From NCBI GenBank assembly GCA_003166865.1, contig PMUP01000041.1, positions 220,236-284,235 on the forward strand: 64,000 bases of DNA, given 5' to 3'. A program made the translations under genes and the position numbers. This stretch comes from Bryobacterales bacterium (GTDB lineage: Bacteria; Acidobacteriota; Terriglobia; Bryobacterales; Bryobacteraceae). The first letter of the stretch is position 1, and each line of letters starts with the position of its first letter. Below, piece by piece: positions 29,115 to 37,884 of the stretch. The notes below the pieces were generated by a model. It was not told the DNA's origin, did not search any database, and was given only the letters and a program-made list of their open reading frames with translations.

Positions 29115-29172
29115 CCCCCGAATTCTGCATTCTGAATTCTGAGTCTCCACCGCCCCCCTTGCGCTTCGACAA

Positions 29173-29195
29173 GACATGTCGTATCCTCTCATGTA
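29173..29195. promoter_or_regulatory. Possible PadR operator
   Basis: GACATGTC (29173-29180), a perfect 8-base palindrome, followed after eight bases by a second CATGT (29190). PadR repressors bind ATGT-spacer-ACAT type sites in their own promoters, and this lies ~45 bases upstream of the padR-like ATG. Assignment by position and pattern only. Confidence 0.4.
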
Positions 29196-29222
29196 GAAGC
29201 GAAAAGGGAAAGCAAAGCATAC

Positions 29223-29555
29223 ATGCCCACTCAACACGTCGACCTCCCGCAAGGCACCTTGGACCTCCTGATCCTCCGCACTCTCGCTCTCGGACCTCAG
29301 CATGGCTGGGGCATCTCCGAGCGCGTGCAACAGATTTCGAGCGATGTGCTGCGCATTCAGCAAGGATCGCTGTATCCCGCCCTCCACCGGCTGGAGCGCA
29401 AGGGATGGATTAAGCCTCGCTGGGGAACATCGGAGAACAACCGGCGCGCGAAATTCTACGAGCTCACCAAGAGCGGGCGCCGCCAGCTCGAAGTAGAAGA
29501 GGATGCCTGGAAGAAGCTGACGGCCGCTGTGGCCCAGGTGCTGGGAACGGCCTAG
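29223..29555 (+). CDS. PadR-family transcriptional regulator
   Basis: 110 residues. Winged helix of the PadR type: LPQGTLDLLILRTLALGPQ, HGWGISERVQQIS, LRIQQGSLYPALHRLER and the wing FYELTKSGRRQLEVE. This is the acidobacterial PadR subgroup that directly precedes ADOP permeases; the permease starts 10 bases downstream. It probably represses its own operon and is released by a small ligand, perhaps one the permease exports. Confidence 0.93.
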   Translation: MPTQHVDLPQGTLDLLILRTLALGPQHGWGISERVQQISSDVLRIQQGSLYPALHRLERKGWIKPRWGTSENNRRAKFYELTKSGRRQLEVEEDAWKKLTAAVAQVLGTA

Positions 29556-29565
29556 GAAGTTTCTC

Positions 29566-32223
29566 ATGCTCAGCGATTTATTCTTCCGCGTCCGCTCCCT
29601 CTTCCGGCGCAAAGCGGTAGAAACAGAATTGGACGACGAGCTGCGCTTTCACTTCGAGCAGCAACTCGCCAAGTATGTGAATTCGGGGCTGACCGCGCGC
29701 GAAGCCCTACGCCGCGCGCGCATCGATTTCGGCGGACTCGATCAGGTGAAGGAAGAGTGCCGCGAGGCCCGCGGAGTACACATGATGGAAACGGTGTTCC
29801 AGGATGTTCGCTATGGATTGCGCATGCTGCGCAAGTCTCCCGGCTTCACTGCTGTCGCCCTGCTCACCCTCGCGCTCGGCATCGGCGCGAACACGGCGAT
29901 CTTTTCCGTCGTCTACGGCGTCTTGCTGCGCCCGCTGCCCTACCAGGATCCGTCGCGGCTCATCGTCCTTAGAGAGACCACGCCGAAGGTTGGGACGGTC
30001 GACGTTTCGTATCCGAATTTTCTGGACTGGCGCGCGCAGAGCCGTGCGTTTTCGAAGATGGCAGCGGTCTCCAGCGTCGCGTTCAATCTGGCTGGCCCCG
30101 GCAGTGGATTAGATCAGCCTGAAAACATAAACGGCGCCGCCGTTTCGTCCGATTTCCTTTCGATGCTGGGTGTGCGTCCCATGCTCGGGCGCAACTTCGA
30201 CGCGTCCCAGGACCAGGCCGGCACCGCGCCAGTGGTGCTGTTGAGTTATCCGCTTTGGCAGTCGCACTTCGGCGGCGCACTGAACGTCCTGGGCCGAACG
30301 GTGGCTCTGGATGGCCGCAGCTTTACGATTATCGGCGTGCTCCCGCCGGACTTTCGCTGGATCGAAAAAATCGACCTCCTGGAGCCCATCGGTGTGAAGG
30401 CCGAAGACCCCGATTTCAACGAACGCGGCGAACGCGGTGACATGGTTGTACTTGGAAGACTGGTCCCAGGCGTCAGCTTCGCGCAGGCCCGCGCGGAAAT
30501 GGAAGGTATCGCAGCGCGGCTGGCACAGGCCTATCCCGGCACCAACGATCAGTTTGGCGTCGAACTCCGGCCCATTCGCGAGGTGTTTGTCAGCGACCTG
30601 CGTCCCGCGGTTCTGGTTCTGTCTGGCGCGGCGGTTTTTGTCCTGCTCATCGCCTGCGCGAATGTAGCGAATCTGTTTCTTATGCGCGGAGCCAGCCGCA
30701 CCAAGGAAATCGCACTGCGCATTGCAGTGGGCGCCAGCCGGAGCCGCATTATCTGTCAAATCCTAGTGGAGAGCCTCGTTCTGGCCTTTCTTGGCGGCCT
30801 GCTGAGCTTAGGGCTCGCGTTCGCTGGAATTCGTGGAATGGCGCGGCTGATTCCCGTGGACATGCTGTCGGGCGCCAGCGTGAGTCTGAACGGCCCAGTG
30901 CTGCTCTTCGCCGCCGGCGTGATCGTGTTGTGCACCTTTGTTTTCGGACTCGCGCCGGCCACACACTCCACCAAGCCGGACGTGCAGTCGGAATTGAAAG
31001 AAAGCGGCAGGGCCATGAGCGGGAGCATAGGACAAGGGCGCATGCCCGGCGTTCTCGCTATCGCCGAGGTCTCGCTCGCGCTGATTCTTCTGGTAGGCGC
31101 GGGCCTGATGATGAAGAGCCTCTATCGGCTGCTGTCCGTGGATCCGGGATTTCGACCCGATCGCGTGCTCACAATGAACATGAGCTTGCGAACGGCGCAA
31201 TACGCCAAGGATCCCGCTAGGATGAATTTCTGGCAGCAAGTCCTCGCCGGGGTCCGTGCGCTGCCCGGCGTGGAAGCCGCGGCCTTGGGCACCGTCGTTC
31301 CGCTGACGGACAATCATTCCCGCAGCGACATCACGTTGGAAGGCATGGCGCTGCCCAAGCCGGGGAGCTTTCCGCATCCCGATATTCACATTGTCAGCCC
31401 GGGATACGTGAACACGCTCGGTATACCATTGCAGCGCGGCCGCGAGTTTACGGATGCTGATATCGGAACCGCTCCGCAGGTGGCGATGATCAATGCCGCG
31501 CTAGCCCAGCGATACTTTGCCCACCAAGATCCCATCGGAAAGCGCCTCATGTTCGGCCGTCCATCGGCGAAGCGTGCGCCGGAGTGGATCACCATCGTAG
31601 GGGTGGCCGGCGATACCAAACTTTACGGCCTCGCGAATCCCGCGCGCCTGGAAGTATACGTTCCCTTTCGGCAATCCGCATCCAGCGACATGACCCTGAT
31701 CGTGAAGTCGGGGACTGAACCCGCCGCGCTGACTTCGGCGATTCGCACTGCAATCGCTTCCATCGACAAAGAACAGCCCCTTTTCGGCGTCGCTACCATG
31801 CAACAGCTCGTCGATAATTCCGTTTCCACGCGCCGCATCACTCTCATCCTCCTCGGAGTCTTTGGCGGGCTAGCACTGCTGCTGGGGGCCATCGGAATTT
31901 ACGGCGTGCTGGCCTATTCCGTCGCGCAACGCACTCACGAAATCGGCATTCGCATGGCGCTGGGCGCGCGGGGCGGAGATGTAGTGCACATGATTCTCGC
32001 CCAGGGAGCCAAAATCGCGGGCGCGGGCGTCCTCATCGGCATCATCGCCTCCTTTGGCCTGACGCGTTTGATGACGAAGCTGCTTTTTTCCGTTAGCCCC
32101 GCCGATCCGGCCACGTTCGCTGCCGTGGCCATTGTGCTGGTCCTAGTGGCGTTGCTGGCTTCTTACGTCCCCGCCCGCCGCACCCTGCGCGTCGATCCGA
32201 TGATCGCGTTGCGCCACGAATAG
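29566..32223 (+). CDS. ADOP-family MacB/FtsX-type ABC permease with N-terminal domain
   Basis: 885 residues. The N-terminal ~75-residue cytoplasmic helical domain (ELDDELRFHFEQQLAKYV..REALRRARIDFGG) is typical of ADOP proteins. Two MacB-type permease units follow, each with a periplasmic domain and FtsX-like helices, ending in SPADPATFAAVAIV and ARRTLRVDPMIALRHE. No ATP-binding subunit is encoded nearby. It is in an operon with the PadR regulator. The two ADOP proteins of this window share motifs but differ in length and N terminus. Confidence 0.92.
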   Translation: MLSDLFFRVRSLFRRKAVETELDDELRFHFEQQLAKYVNSGLTAREALRRARIDFGGLDQVKEECREARGVHMMETVFQDVRYGLRMLRKSPGFTAVALLTLALGIGANTAIFSVVYGVLLRPLPYQDPSRLIVLRETTPKVGTVDVSYPNFLDWRAQSRAFSKMAAVSSVAFNLAGPGSGLDQPENINGAAVSSDFLSMLGVRPMLGRNFDASQDQAGTAPVVLLSYPLWQSHFGGALNVLGRTVALDGRSFTIIGVLPPDFRWIEKIDLLEPIGVKAEDPDFNERGERGDMVVLGRLVPGVSFAQARAEMEGIAARLAQAYPGTNDQFGVELRPIREVFVSDLRPAVLVLSGAAVFVLLIACANVANLFLMRGASRTKEIALRIAVGASRSRIICQILVESLVLAFLGGLLSLGLAFAGIRGMARLIPVDMLSGASVSLNGPVLLFAAGVIVLCTFVFGLAPATHSTKPDVQSELKESGRAMSGSIGQGRMPGVLAIAEVSLALILLVGAGLMMKSLYRLLSVDPGFRPDRVLTMNMSLRTAQYAKDPARMNFWQQVLAGVRALPGVEAAALGTVVPLTDNHSRSDITLEGMALPKPGSFPHPDIHIVSPGYVNTLGIPLQRGREFTDADIGTAPQVAMINAALAQRYFAHQDPIGKRLMFGRPSAKRAPEWITIVGVAGDTKLYGLANPARLEVYVPFRQSASSDMTLIVKSGTEPAALTSAIRTAIASIDKEQPLFGVATMQQLVDNSVSTRRITLILLGVFGGLALLLGAIGIYGVLAYSVAQRTHEIGIRMALGARGGDVVHMILAQGAKIAGAGVLIGIIASFGLTRLMTKLLFSVSPADPATFAAVAIVLVLVALLASYVPARRTLRVDPMIALRHE

Positions 32224-32297
32224 CTCAGCGCCCGTTCACCCACGGCCCGCTAGGCCTATCCATTGACCGAAGCCGTACTCGCTGCTAAACTAGCCGG

Positions 32298-33026
32298 ATC
32301 GAAACGATCAACGGCACCGAACTCTACTTCGAGGTCCACGGAAGTGGTGAGCCGCTCATCTTACTGCACGGATTCTCGGGTTCGAGTCAGGATTGGACGC
32401 CGGTAATCACCGAATGGCGCACACACTTCCAGCTCATCGTGCCTGACCTGCGTGGCCACGGCCGGTCTGGCATTCTGTCAAAACCTTTCCGCCATCAGGA
32501 CGCCGCCGCGGACATACTCGCGCTGCTCGACCACTTGAAAGTTGATGTTTGCAAGGGACTCGGAATGAGCGCTGGCGGCAACGTCCTGCTGCACATGGCC
32601 ACCATGCAACCAGAGCGCGTCAAGGCCATGGTGCTGGTGAGCGCGACCCCTTACTTCCCCGCCCAGGCGCGCCCCATCATGCGCCAGTATCGCGACAGCC
32701 TTCCCGAGCAGCAGTGGGAGATCCTGCGACGCCGGCATCCCGGCGGAGACGCACAGATCCAGGCGCTCCTGGCCAGCACGCAAGCGTTCGCCGACAGTTA
32801 TGACGACCTGAGCTTCACGCCGCCACACCTCTCCACGATCCGGGCCCGCACACTCATCGTGCAGGGCGATCGCGATCCCTTGTATCCGGTCGACCTGTCT
32901 GTCGAGATGGCGAAAGCGATTCCGCTCTCAAGCCTCTGGATCGTGCCCAACAGCGGCCACGGTCCCGTCATCGGCGAAAGATGGCCCGAGTTTCTGAAAA
33001 CCGCTCTTGGATTCCTGCGGGAATGA
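32298..33026 (+). CDS. Alpha/beta hydrolase without a usable canonical start
   Basis: The frame encodes a complete hydrolase core: oxyanion segment PLILLHGFSG, PDLRGHGRSG, nucleophile elbow GMSAGGN (Ser ~90), acid in QGDRDPLYP and His in NSGHGPV. The coding pattern begins at IETINGTELYFEVHG (32298), but no ATG, GTG or TTG exists in frame between the upstream stop (32286) and GTG 32439, and that GTG would delete the oxyanion strand. Either an ATC at 32298 is used, an ATG was lost by mutation, or the gene is dead. Substrate unknown. Confidence 0.65.
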   Translation: METINGTELYFEVHGSGEPLILLHGFSGSSQDWTPVITEWRTHFQLIVPDLRGHGRSGILSKPFRHQDAAADILALLDHLKVDVCKGLGMSAGGNVLLHMATMQPERVKAMVLVSATPYFPAQARPIMRQYRDSLPEQQWEILRRRHPGGDAQIQALLASTQAFADSYDDLSFTPPHLSTIRARTLIVQGDRDPLYPVDLSVEMAKAIPLSSLWIVPNSGHGPVIGERWPEFLKTALGFLRE

Positions 33027-33070
33027 TGCCCAGCGAGCACCCGCCCAAGACCCTCCGCCCGGCTTGTATA

Positions 33071-33117
33071 CCAAAAAAAGCCCCAAATGAGGGCATGATC
33101 GGCACTTTTGGGGGCTT
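33071..33117 (-). terminator. Intrinsic terminator read on the minus strand
   Basis: On the minus strand AAGCCCCCAAA and TTTGGGGCTT form a ~10-bp stem around a ~19-base loop, followed directly by seven T residues. Both neighbouring genes are on the plus strand, so it has no obvious minus-strand gene to end. It may block antisense transcription or end an unannotated small RNA. Confidence 0.5.
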
Positions 33118-33170
33118 GACAACCGAACCTACATGCTTAGAATGGGGATAATCTCCTATTCGCGTTGTCT

Positions 33171-33323
33171 ATGCAGCCCTGCAATCACACCCGTACCGAA
33201 ATCCTGGCACGCCGCGATGGCGTGGACTATGTGCGGTGCCTGGATTGCGACCAGGTGTTCGAAGCCGAAGACCTGGAGGCCATCGTCTCGGCCTACGACG
33301 AAGACGATGAGCCCGCCGCCTAG
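33171..33323 (+). CDS. Small Zn-ribbon-like protein
   Basis: 50 residues, MQPCNHTRTEILARR then VRCLDCDQVFEAEDLE and an acidic tail DEDDEPAA. C-x-H plus C-x2-C spacing suggests one zinc site, like the small ribbon proteins common in bacterial genomes. Codon use is consistent with coding. Function unknown. Confidence 0.6.
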   Translation: MQPCNHTRTEILARRDGVDYVRCLDCDQVFEAEDLEAIVSAYDEDDEPAA

Positions 33324-33468
33324 CTTACTTACCCTCATCGCACCGCCCACAACCCACCCCCACTGAGATTTTTCGCCCTATTTCAGTACCACAGTTCTAT
33401 CCGAAGGTCCCGTGCGCTTTGAGGCCAAGGGTTCATTTCGTCAGAGCTGGGAACCTGAGATTCTATAT

Positions 33469-34479
33469 ATGGAAATGGAACCGCTTCGTATCGTCGCTAT
33501 CGGTGGGGGAACCGGCCTGTCGTCGCTTCTGCACGGCCTGAAACGGTTCGCCCTGGAGCCGCGCGAAGTCGAGATCACCGCCGTTGTCACCGTCACCGAT
33601 GATGGCGGCAGCTCCGGACGTCTCCGCCGCGATTTCGATGTCCTGCCGCCCGGCGACATTCGCAACTGCATGGTCGCCCTTTCAGAAGACGAAGCGCTGC
33701 TTTCCAAGCTCTTCCAGTACCGTTTTTCCGAGGGCCGCGGTCTGAAAGGCCACAGCTTCGGCAATCTGTTTCTCACCGCCCTCACGGATCTGACGGGCGA
33801 TTTCGCGAAAGCCGTCAAGCTTTCCTCGGAAATTCTCGCCAGCCTCGGCCGCATCTATCCCTCCACCAACGTCAACGTCGTCCTGGAAGCGGAACTGGAA
33901 AACGGAAAGATAGTGAAAGGCGAGACCAGGATCGGCAAGAGCCGCTCGCGCATCCGACGCATTCAACTTCAGCCGCGCGTCTGTAAACCGCTTCCGGAAA
34001 CCCTGGCGGCCATTCACGAAGCCGACCTCATCACACTGGGTCCCGGTTCGCTGTTTACCAGCGTCATCCCGAACCTGCTGGTGGAAGGCATCGCGCCGGC
34101 CATTCAGCGTAGCCGCGCGTTGAAAGCCTGCTTCGTGAACCTCATGTGGCAGCCCGGCGAGACCATCGGGTTCCGCGCCTCCGATCACGTGGAGGCGATT
34201 CACCGCCATGCCGGCATGCGCCTGATCGATGTCGCCGTGGTGAACTCGCGCGCCATCAGCGCCCGCCAGCGGCGGAAATATGCCGCGGAAAACGTGCGGT
34301 CCGTGCTCAACGACATTGACCGGATGGCCGAAATGGGCCTGCAAGTAAAGGCGACGGATCTGCTTGGTTCCGGCGACAGCGTGCGCCACGATCCGCGCGC
34401 CTCCGCCGAGGTTGCACTACAATTGGCAAAGCGAGGACGCGCGGGACGCAGCAAGATCCGTGTTCTCGGAGATCACTAA
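33469..34479 (+). CDS. yvcK: YvcK-family (gluconeogenesis factor) protein
   Basis: 336 residues of the YvcK/CofD-like family: nucleotide loop VAIGGGTGLSSLLHGLK, TVTDDGGSSGRLRRDF, PPGDIRNCMVALS, GHSFGNLFLTAL and LGPGSLFTSVIPNLLV. YvcK proteins bind UDP-sugars and help direct carbon into cell-wall precursors during gluconeogenic growth. The ATG at 33469 is preferred (second ATG at 33475); the longer frame adds a non-conserved 19 residues. It lies 8 bases upstream of glmU, fitting a shared role in UDP-GlcNAc supply. Confidence 0.88.
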   Translation: MEMEPLRIVAIGGGTGLSSLLHGLKRFALEPREVEITAVVTVTDDGGSSGRLRRDFDVLPPGDIRNCMVALSEDEALLSKLFQYRFSEGRGLKGHSFGNLFLTALTDLTGDFAKAVKLSSEILASLGRIYPSTNVNVVLEAELENGKIVKGETRIGKSRSRIRRIQLQPRVCKPLPETLAAIHEADLITLGPGSLFTSVIPNLLVEGIAPAIQRSRALKACFVNLMWQPGETIGFRASDHVEAIHRHAGMRLIDVAVVNSRAISARQRRKYAAENVRSVLNDIDRMAEMGLQVKATDLLGSGDSVRHDPRASAEVALQLAKRGRAGRSKIRVLGDH

Positions 34480-34487
34480 CCGCACGG

Positions 34488-35888
34488 ATGAAATCTCAGA
34501 TCAACGTCGTGGTCCTGGCCGCCGGCCTCGGGACGCGCATGAAGTCCAAGCGCGCCAAGGTGCTGCATCGCGCGGGCGGCCTGTCTTTGATTGAGCACGT
34601 CGTCGCAGCCTCCAGCGCCATCGCGCCCGCCGATCACGTCACCGTCGTGGTAGGTCATCAGGCGGATCAAGTCCGCGCGCTGCTCGCGCCTTCGGGCGTT
34701 CGTTTTGTCGAGCAACGGGAACAAAAAGGCACCGGCCATGCGCTGCTGGCCTGCCGCGAATCGCTCGCTGAACCAAGCTTGGTCAAATCAGGTTTCGTCG
34801 TCGTGCTCTATGGCGACTGCCCGCTGCTCGCGCCCGAAACGCTCGCGGAGTTGGTTCGCCGCCAGACTTCCGGCAAAGCCGCCGCGACCCTGATCACCAC
34901 GCGCCTCGACGACCCCACGGGGTACGGCCGCATCATCCTTGGCGAGCACGGCGAAGTTCGAGCCATCGTGGAACAAAAGGCCGCCACGCGCGAGCAGCTT
35001 GCCATTCCAATTATCAATTCCGGGATTTATTGCTTCCAGGCCGATCTGCTGTGGCGGCACTTGCTCGAGATCCGGCCCGACAACCCCGCGCACGAATACT
35101 ATCTGACCGACATCGTCGAGATCCTGAATCGCGCCGGCCATAGCGTAGCCGCGATGGAAGTCGAAAATCCTACCGAACTGCTGGGCATCAACACGCGCGT
35201 CGAGCTGGCCGAGGTGGACCGCATTTTCCGCGAGCGTAAAGTGCGTGAGCTGATGCTGGCTGGCGTCACCATCGAGAAACCCGAAACAGTGACCATCGAC
35301 GCAGGAGTCCGCATTGGCGCGGATTCCATCGTGGAACCGTTCGCGCAAATCCTCGGCGATACCACCATCGGTGAGGAATCCCGCATCGGAGCCTGCGCAA
35401 TCCTGCGGGATTCCACGCTCGCGGCCAAAGTTGAGATTGCCCCATTCACCCACATCGTGGATTCCAAAATCGAAACCGGCGCTCACATCGGACCTTACGC
35501 GCGGCTGCGCGGCGGAGCGCGGATCGGCTCGAACGCCCGCATCGGGAATTTCGTGGAGCTGAAGAACACGCGCTTCGGCGCTGGCGCCAAGGCCAATCAC
35601 CTGGCGTACCTGGGCGATGCGGAAATCGGCGAAAACACCAACATCGGCGCGGGCACCATCACCTGCAACTACGATGGCGCGAACAAGCATCCCACGCGTA
35701 TCGGCAAGGATACCTTCGTCGGCAGCAATTCCACGCTGGTGGCGCCGCTCGATATCGGCGACGCGAGCTATATCGGCGCCGGCTCCGTGATCACCGATCC
35801 AGTGCCCGCCGAAGCTCTGGCACTCGGCCGCGCGCGCCAGGTGATTAAGGAAGGTTGGGCCGCCAAAAGAAAAAAGAAGAAGAAATAA
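34488..35888 (+). CDS. glmU: Bifunctional GlcNAc-1-P uridyltransferase / GlcN-1-P acetyltransferase
   Basis: 466 residues. N-terminal pyrophosphorylase with LAAGLGTRMKSKRAKVLH (residues ~8-25), EQKGTGHALLA and YGDCPLL. C-terminal left-handed beta-helix acetyltransferase of hexapeptide repeats (from ~255) with HLAYLGDAEIGENTNIGAG and FVGSNSTLVAP. It makes UDP-GlcNAc for peptidoglycan and lipid A. Full family length; the C terminus ends in a Lys-rich tail. In an operon with yvcK. Confidence 0.96.
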   Translation: MKSQINVVVLAAGLGTRMKSKRAKVLHRAGGLSLIEHVVAASSAIAPADHVTVVVGHQADQVRALLAPSGVRFVEQREQKGTGHALLACRESLAEPSLVKSGFVVVLYGDCPLLAPETLAELVRRQTSGKAAATLITTRLDDPTGYGRIILGEHGEVRAIVEQKAATREQLAIPIINSGIYCFQADLLWRHLLEIRPDNPAHEYYLTDIVEILNRAGHSVAAMEVENPTELLGINTRVELAEVDRIFRERKVRELMLAGVTIEKPETVTIDAGVRIGADSIVEPFAQILGDTTIGEESRIGACAILRDSTLAAKVEIAPFTHIVDSKIETGAHIGPYARLRGGARIGSNARIGNFVELKNTRFGAGAKANHLAYLGDAEIGENTNIGAGTITCNYDGANKHPTRIGKDTFVGSNSTLVAPLDIGDASYIGAGSVITDPVPAEALALGRARQVIKEGWAAKRKKKKK

Positions 35889-35899
35889 CTACTTCTTGG

Positions 35900-36256
35900 C
35901 TACTTTTTATCGGGCGGCTTCTGCGCCGGCCGCACCACTACCAGCCGCGCGATGTCGCCCTCATCGGTGGTTACGAAACCCACTGTGACCTTGGCGCGAA
36001 CCCGCAACTTGCCCTCGACCCGAGTATCGGGCTTGATCCCAAAAGTGCATTTCTCGGCGGGCTTTCCAAGAATACTACGCGACACCGTGATCTTGGTGGG
36101 CGACAGCTCCACGATCAAACCGGAAAACGTTTCGTCGTACTTGGGCTCGCTCTTGGGTTGGTTCTTGGGGGCTTCGGATTTGGCGGGCTCTTGCGACCGG
36201 CCGCTGGTGAGCAACGCCCCGACAACCATCAACAAAGTCGCGAGACGAGCCTGCAC
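35900..36256 (-). CDS. Secreted protein, DUF5666-like beta-barrel
   Basis: About 118 residues. From GTG 36256 it has a signal peptide (QARLATLLMVVGALLTSG), a Lys/Pro-rich linker and one small beta domain (FSGLIVELSPTKITVSR..LRVRAKVTVGFVTT.DIARLVVVR) with the layout of DUF5666-type OB-like domains. A TTG at 36274 adds six residues. Convergent with glmU, 11 bases apart. Function unknown. Confidence 0.6.
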   Translation of the reverse strand: MQARLATLLMVVGALLTSGRSQEPAKSEAPKNQPKSEPKYDETFSGLIVELSPTKITVSRSILGKPAEKCTFGIKPDTRVEGKLRVRAKVTVGFVTTDEGDIARLVVVRPAQKPPDKK

Positions 36257-36321
36257 ACTTGCATCATAAACCAACGCAGTCGGAGCGGGTATTAAACTTG
36301 CTTCATTCGACGCTTCGCCCG

Positions 36322-37203
36322 TCAGAGCACCAGAATCGGATGATAGACATGCGGAAGGCGCACCTCCCCAATGGCAATCAGATCGCCTTCGGGACCGACG
36401 GCCTTCACGTACTTCGAGCCGGACCGTTCTACAAACGGTGAGAGCCGAAAATCCTTGCCTTGCCGGATTTGGCCGGCGGTCAGCGTGTCAACCAGAGCGT
36501 TCGGAAAATCGGGCAATACGTGAGCAGCCGGAATCAGCGCCTCCCGCAGGTTGCCTGCACGCGCGAGGGTTTCCAGAGCCTCCAAGGTGAACGCCTGGAC
36601 TTCTGCGAACTCACCCGACGCAGTGCGGCGAAGAGCCGTTAGAAATGCGCCGCAACCAAGCTCGCGGCCGGCATCGTGCGCGATTCCCCGCAAATAAGTT
36701 CCCGCCGAGCAGCGCAAACGGATGCGAGCAGTGGCGCCGTCAAACTCCAAAAGATCGAGCTCGAACACGTGCACTTGGACCGGCTGAAGATCCACCGGAG
36801 TCCCTTTGCGCGCCAGGCGATATGCCGGCGTACCGGCGACTTTTTTCGCCGAAAACGGCGGAGGCGTTTGCAGAAACGGACCCCTGAATCGCGCCAGCAC
36901 GGCGTCCAATTCCTCGCGCGTGAAGCGCGGTTCAACGGGCTCGGAAACACGTTCGCCTTCGCGGTCGTAGGTGTCGGTGGACCAGCCAAATTGAATGCGG
37001 GCGTCGTAAGTCTTTTCACCGCCGGAGAAGAACTGCGCCAAACGAGTGGCGCGGCCAAGCACCAGCGGCAGGACGCCGGTGGCCAGCGGATCTAGAGTGC
37101 CCAAGTGACCAACCTTGCGCGTGTTCGCGAGCCGCCGCATGCGATTCACAACATCATGTGACGTTAGGCCTTGCGGCTTGTCGACAACAATAACCCCATC
37201 CAC
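36322..37203 (-). CDS. truB: tRNA pseudouridine(55) synthase
   Basis: 293 residues. TruB modifies uridine 55 in the T-loop of tRNAs. The N terminus has VDKPQGLTSHDVVNRMRR and the catalytic Asp in GHLGTLDPLATGVL (Asp38). Other family elements are TYDARIQFGWSTDTYDREG, PFSAKKVAGTPAYRLAR and CSAGTYLRGIAHDAG. The C terminus includes a PUA-like extension (KYVKAVGPEGDLIAIGEV). Full length; apparently single-gene. Confidence 0.94.
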   Translation of the reverse strand: MDGVIVVDKPQGLTSHDVVNRMRRLANTRKVGHLGTLDPLATGVLPLVLGRATRLAQFFSGGEKTYDARIQFGWSTDTYDREGERVSEPVEPRFTREELDAVLARFRGPFLQTPPPFSAKKVAGTPAYRLARKGTPVDLQPVQVHVFELDLLEFDGATARIRLRCSAGTYLRGIAHDAGRELGCGAFLTALRRTASGEFAEVQAFTLEALETLARAGNLREALIPAAHVLPDFPNALVDTLTAGQIRQGKDFRLSPFVERSGSKYVKAVGPEGDLIAIGEVRLPHVYHPILVL

Positions 37204-37301
37204 GAGACCACTGTAACAGGACGCTCTAAGAAACCTGACGAGGCCAGGGTACGTCCTTGTGACTTAGGCGCCTGATCCGCGAAAGCGGCGCAGTTGCCGG
37301 C

Positions 37302-37333
37302 CCGGTGAGCATCTTCCTCCGAGTGCTCACCGG
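37302..37333 (-). terminator. Hairpin overlapping the 3' end of the NUDIX gene
   Basis: CCGGTGAGCA and TGCTCACCGG form a perfect 10-bp stem around a 12-base loop, and the NUDIX stop codon lies inside the stem. There is no T run on the minus-strand side; on the plus strand CTTTTC follows. It may act as a 3' stabiliser or weak terminator. Confidence 0.45.
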
Positions 37334-37878
37334 CTTTTCTTTGCGAGGGCTCGCTCTACCGCGCGCGTGATGCTGGACGGCAACTGATAGCGGGCGAACT
37401 CGTCCATTCCACACCAGGCCACTTCAGGCGCTTCTTCCGTAATGGCAAACTCCTCGGAGTTTGCGTCAAAAGCAAAGATGAGATCGTGATGCAGATGGAA
37501 CGGCTCGCGCTTGCGCGCGGGAATAACGTGAACATCCATGCCTACGAGCGTGGCCGAGCCCGAGGGCGCAATCGCAACCGCCGTCTCCTCGATTGCTTCG
37601 CGCCGCGCAGTGTCGCTCAATGTAACGTCGGACTCTTCGACATGCCCGCCGGGCAATAGCCAGCGCCGATGCCGATGATGGTGCATCAGTAGAAACTGGT
37701 GGCCGTTGGGATGCAATACCAAAGCGGTACAAGTAATGTGCCCCGGATGAAACTGTTCGCGCGAGAACGGCGCTTCGGTCAATTCGAGCAGCGCCAGGAT
37801 CAGCTCGCGGCTTTTTTCCTCTTCCGGCGATGCTTCAAACGCACGCGAAAGCGCGAGGGCCATGGCGGTGGATGGCAT
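37327..37878 (-). CDS. NUDIX hydrolase
   Basis: 183 residues with a Nudix box GGHVEESDVTLSDTARREAIEETA (G-x5-E-x7-REAxEE pattern, ~ residues 92-115), the Mg-binding signature of enzymes that cleave nucleoside diphosphates linked to other groups. The substrate cannot be assigned. It begins 6 bases after the response-regulator stop and is probably the last gene of the kinase-regulator operon. Confidence 0.88.
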   Translation of the reverse strand: MPSTAMALALSRAFEASPEEEKSRELILALLELTEAPFSREQFHPGHITCTALVLHPNGHQFLLMHHHRHRRWLLPGGHVEESDVTLSDTARREAIEETAVAIAPSGSATLVGMDVHVIPARKREPFHLHHDLIFAFDANSEEFAITEEAPEVAWCGMDEFARYQLPSSITRAVERALAKKSR

Positions 37879-37884
37879 TGAGGG

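Noticed and set aside
28401..29612. Open frame of 403 codons on the minus strand
   Set aside because: Antisense to the TIGR03435 and PadR genes, which have clear family motifs; high GC keeps the antisense frame open.
34788..35690. 300-codon minus-strand frame
   Set aside because: Antisense shadow of glmU hexapeptide repeats.
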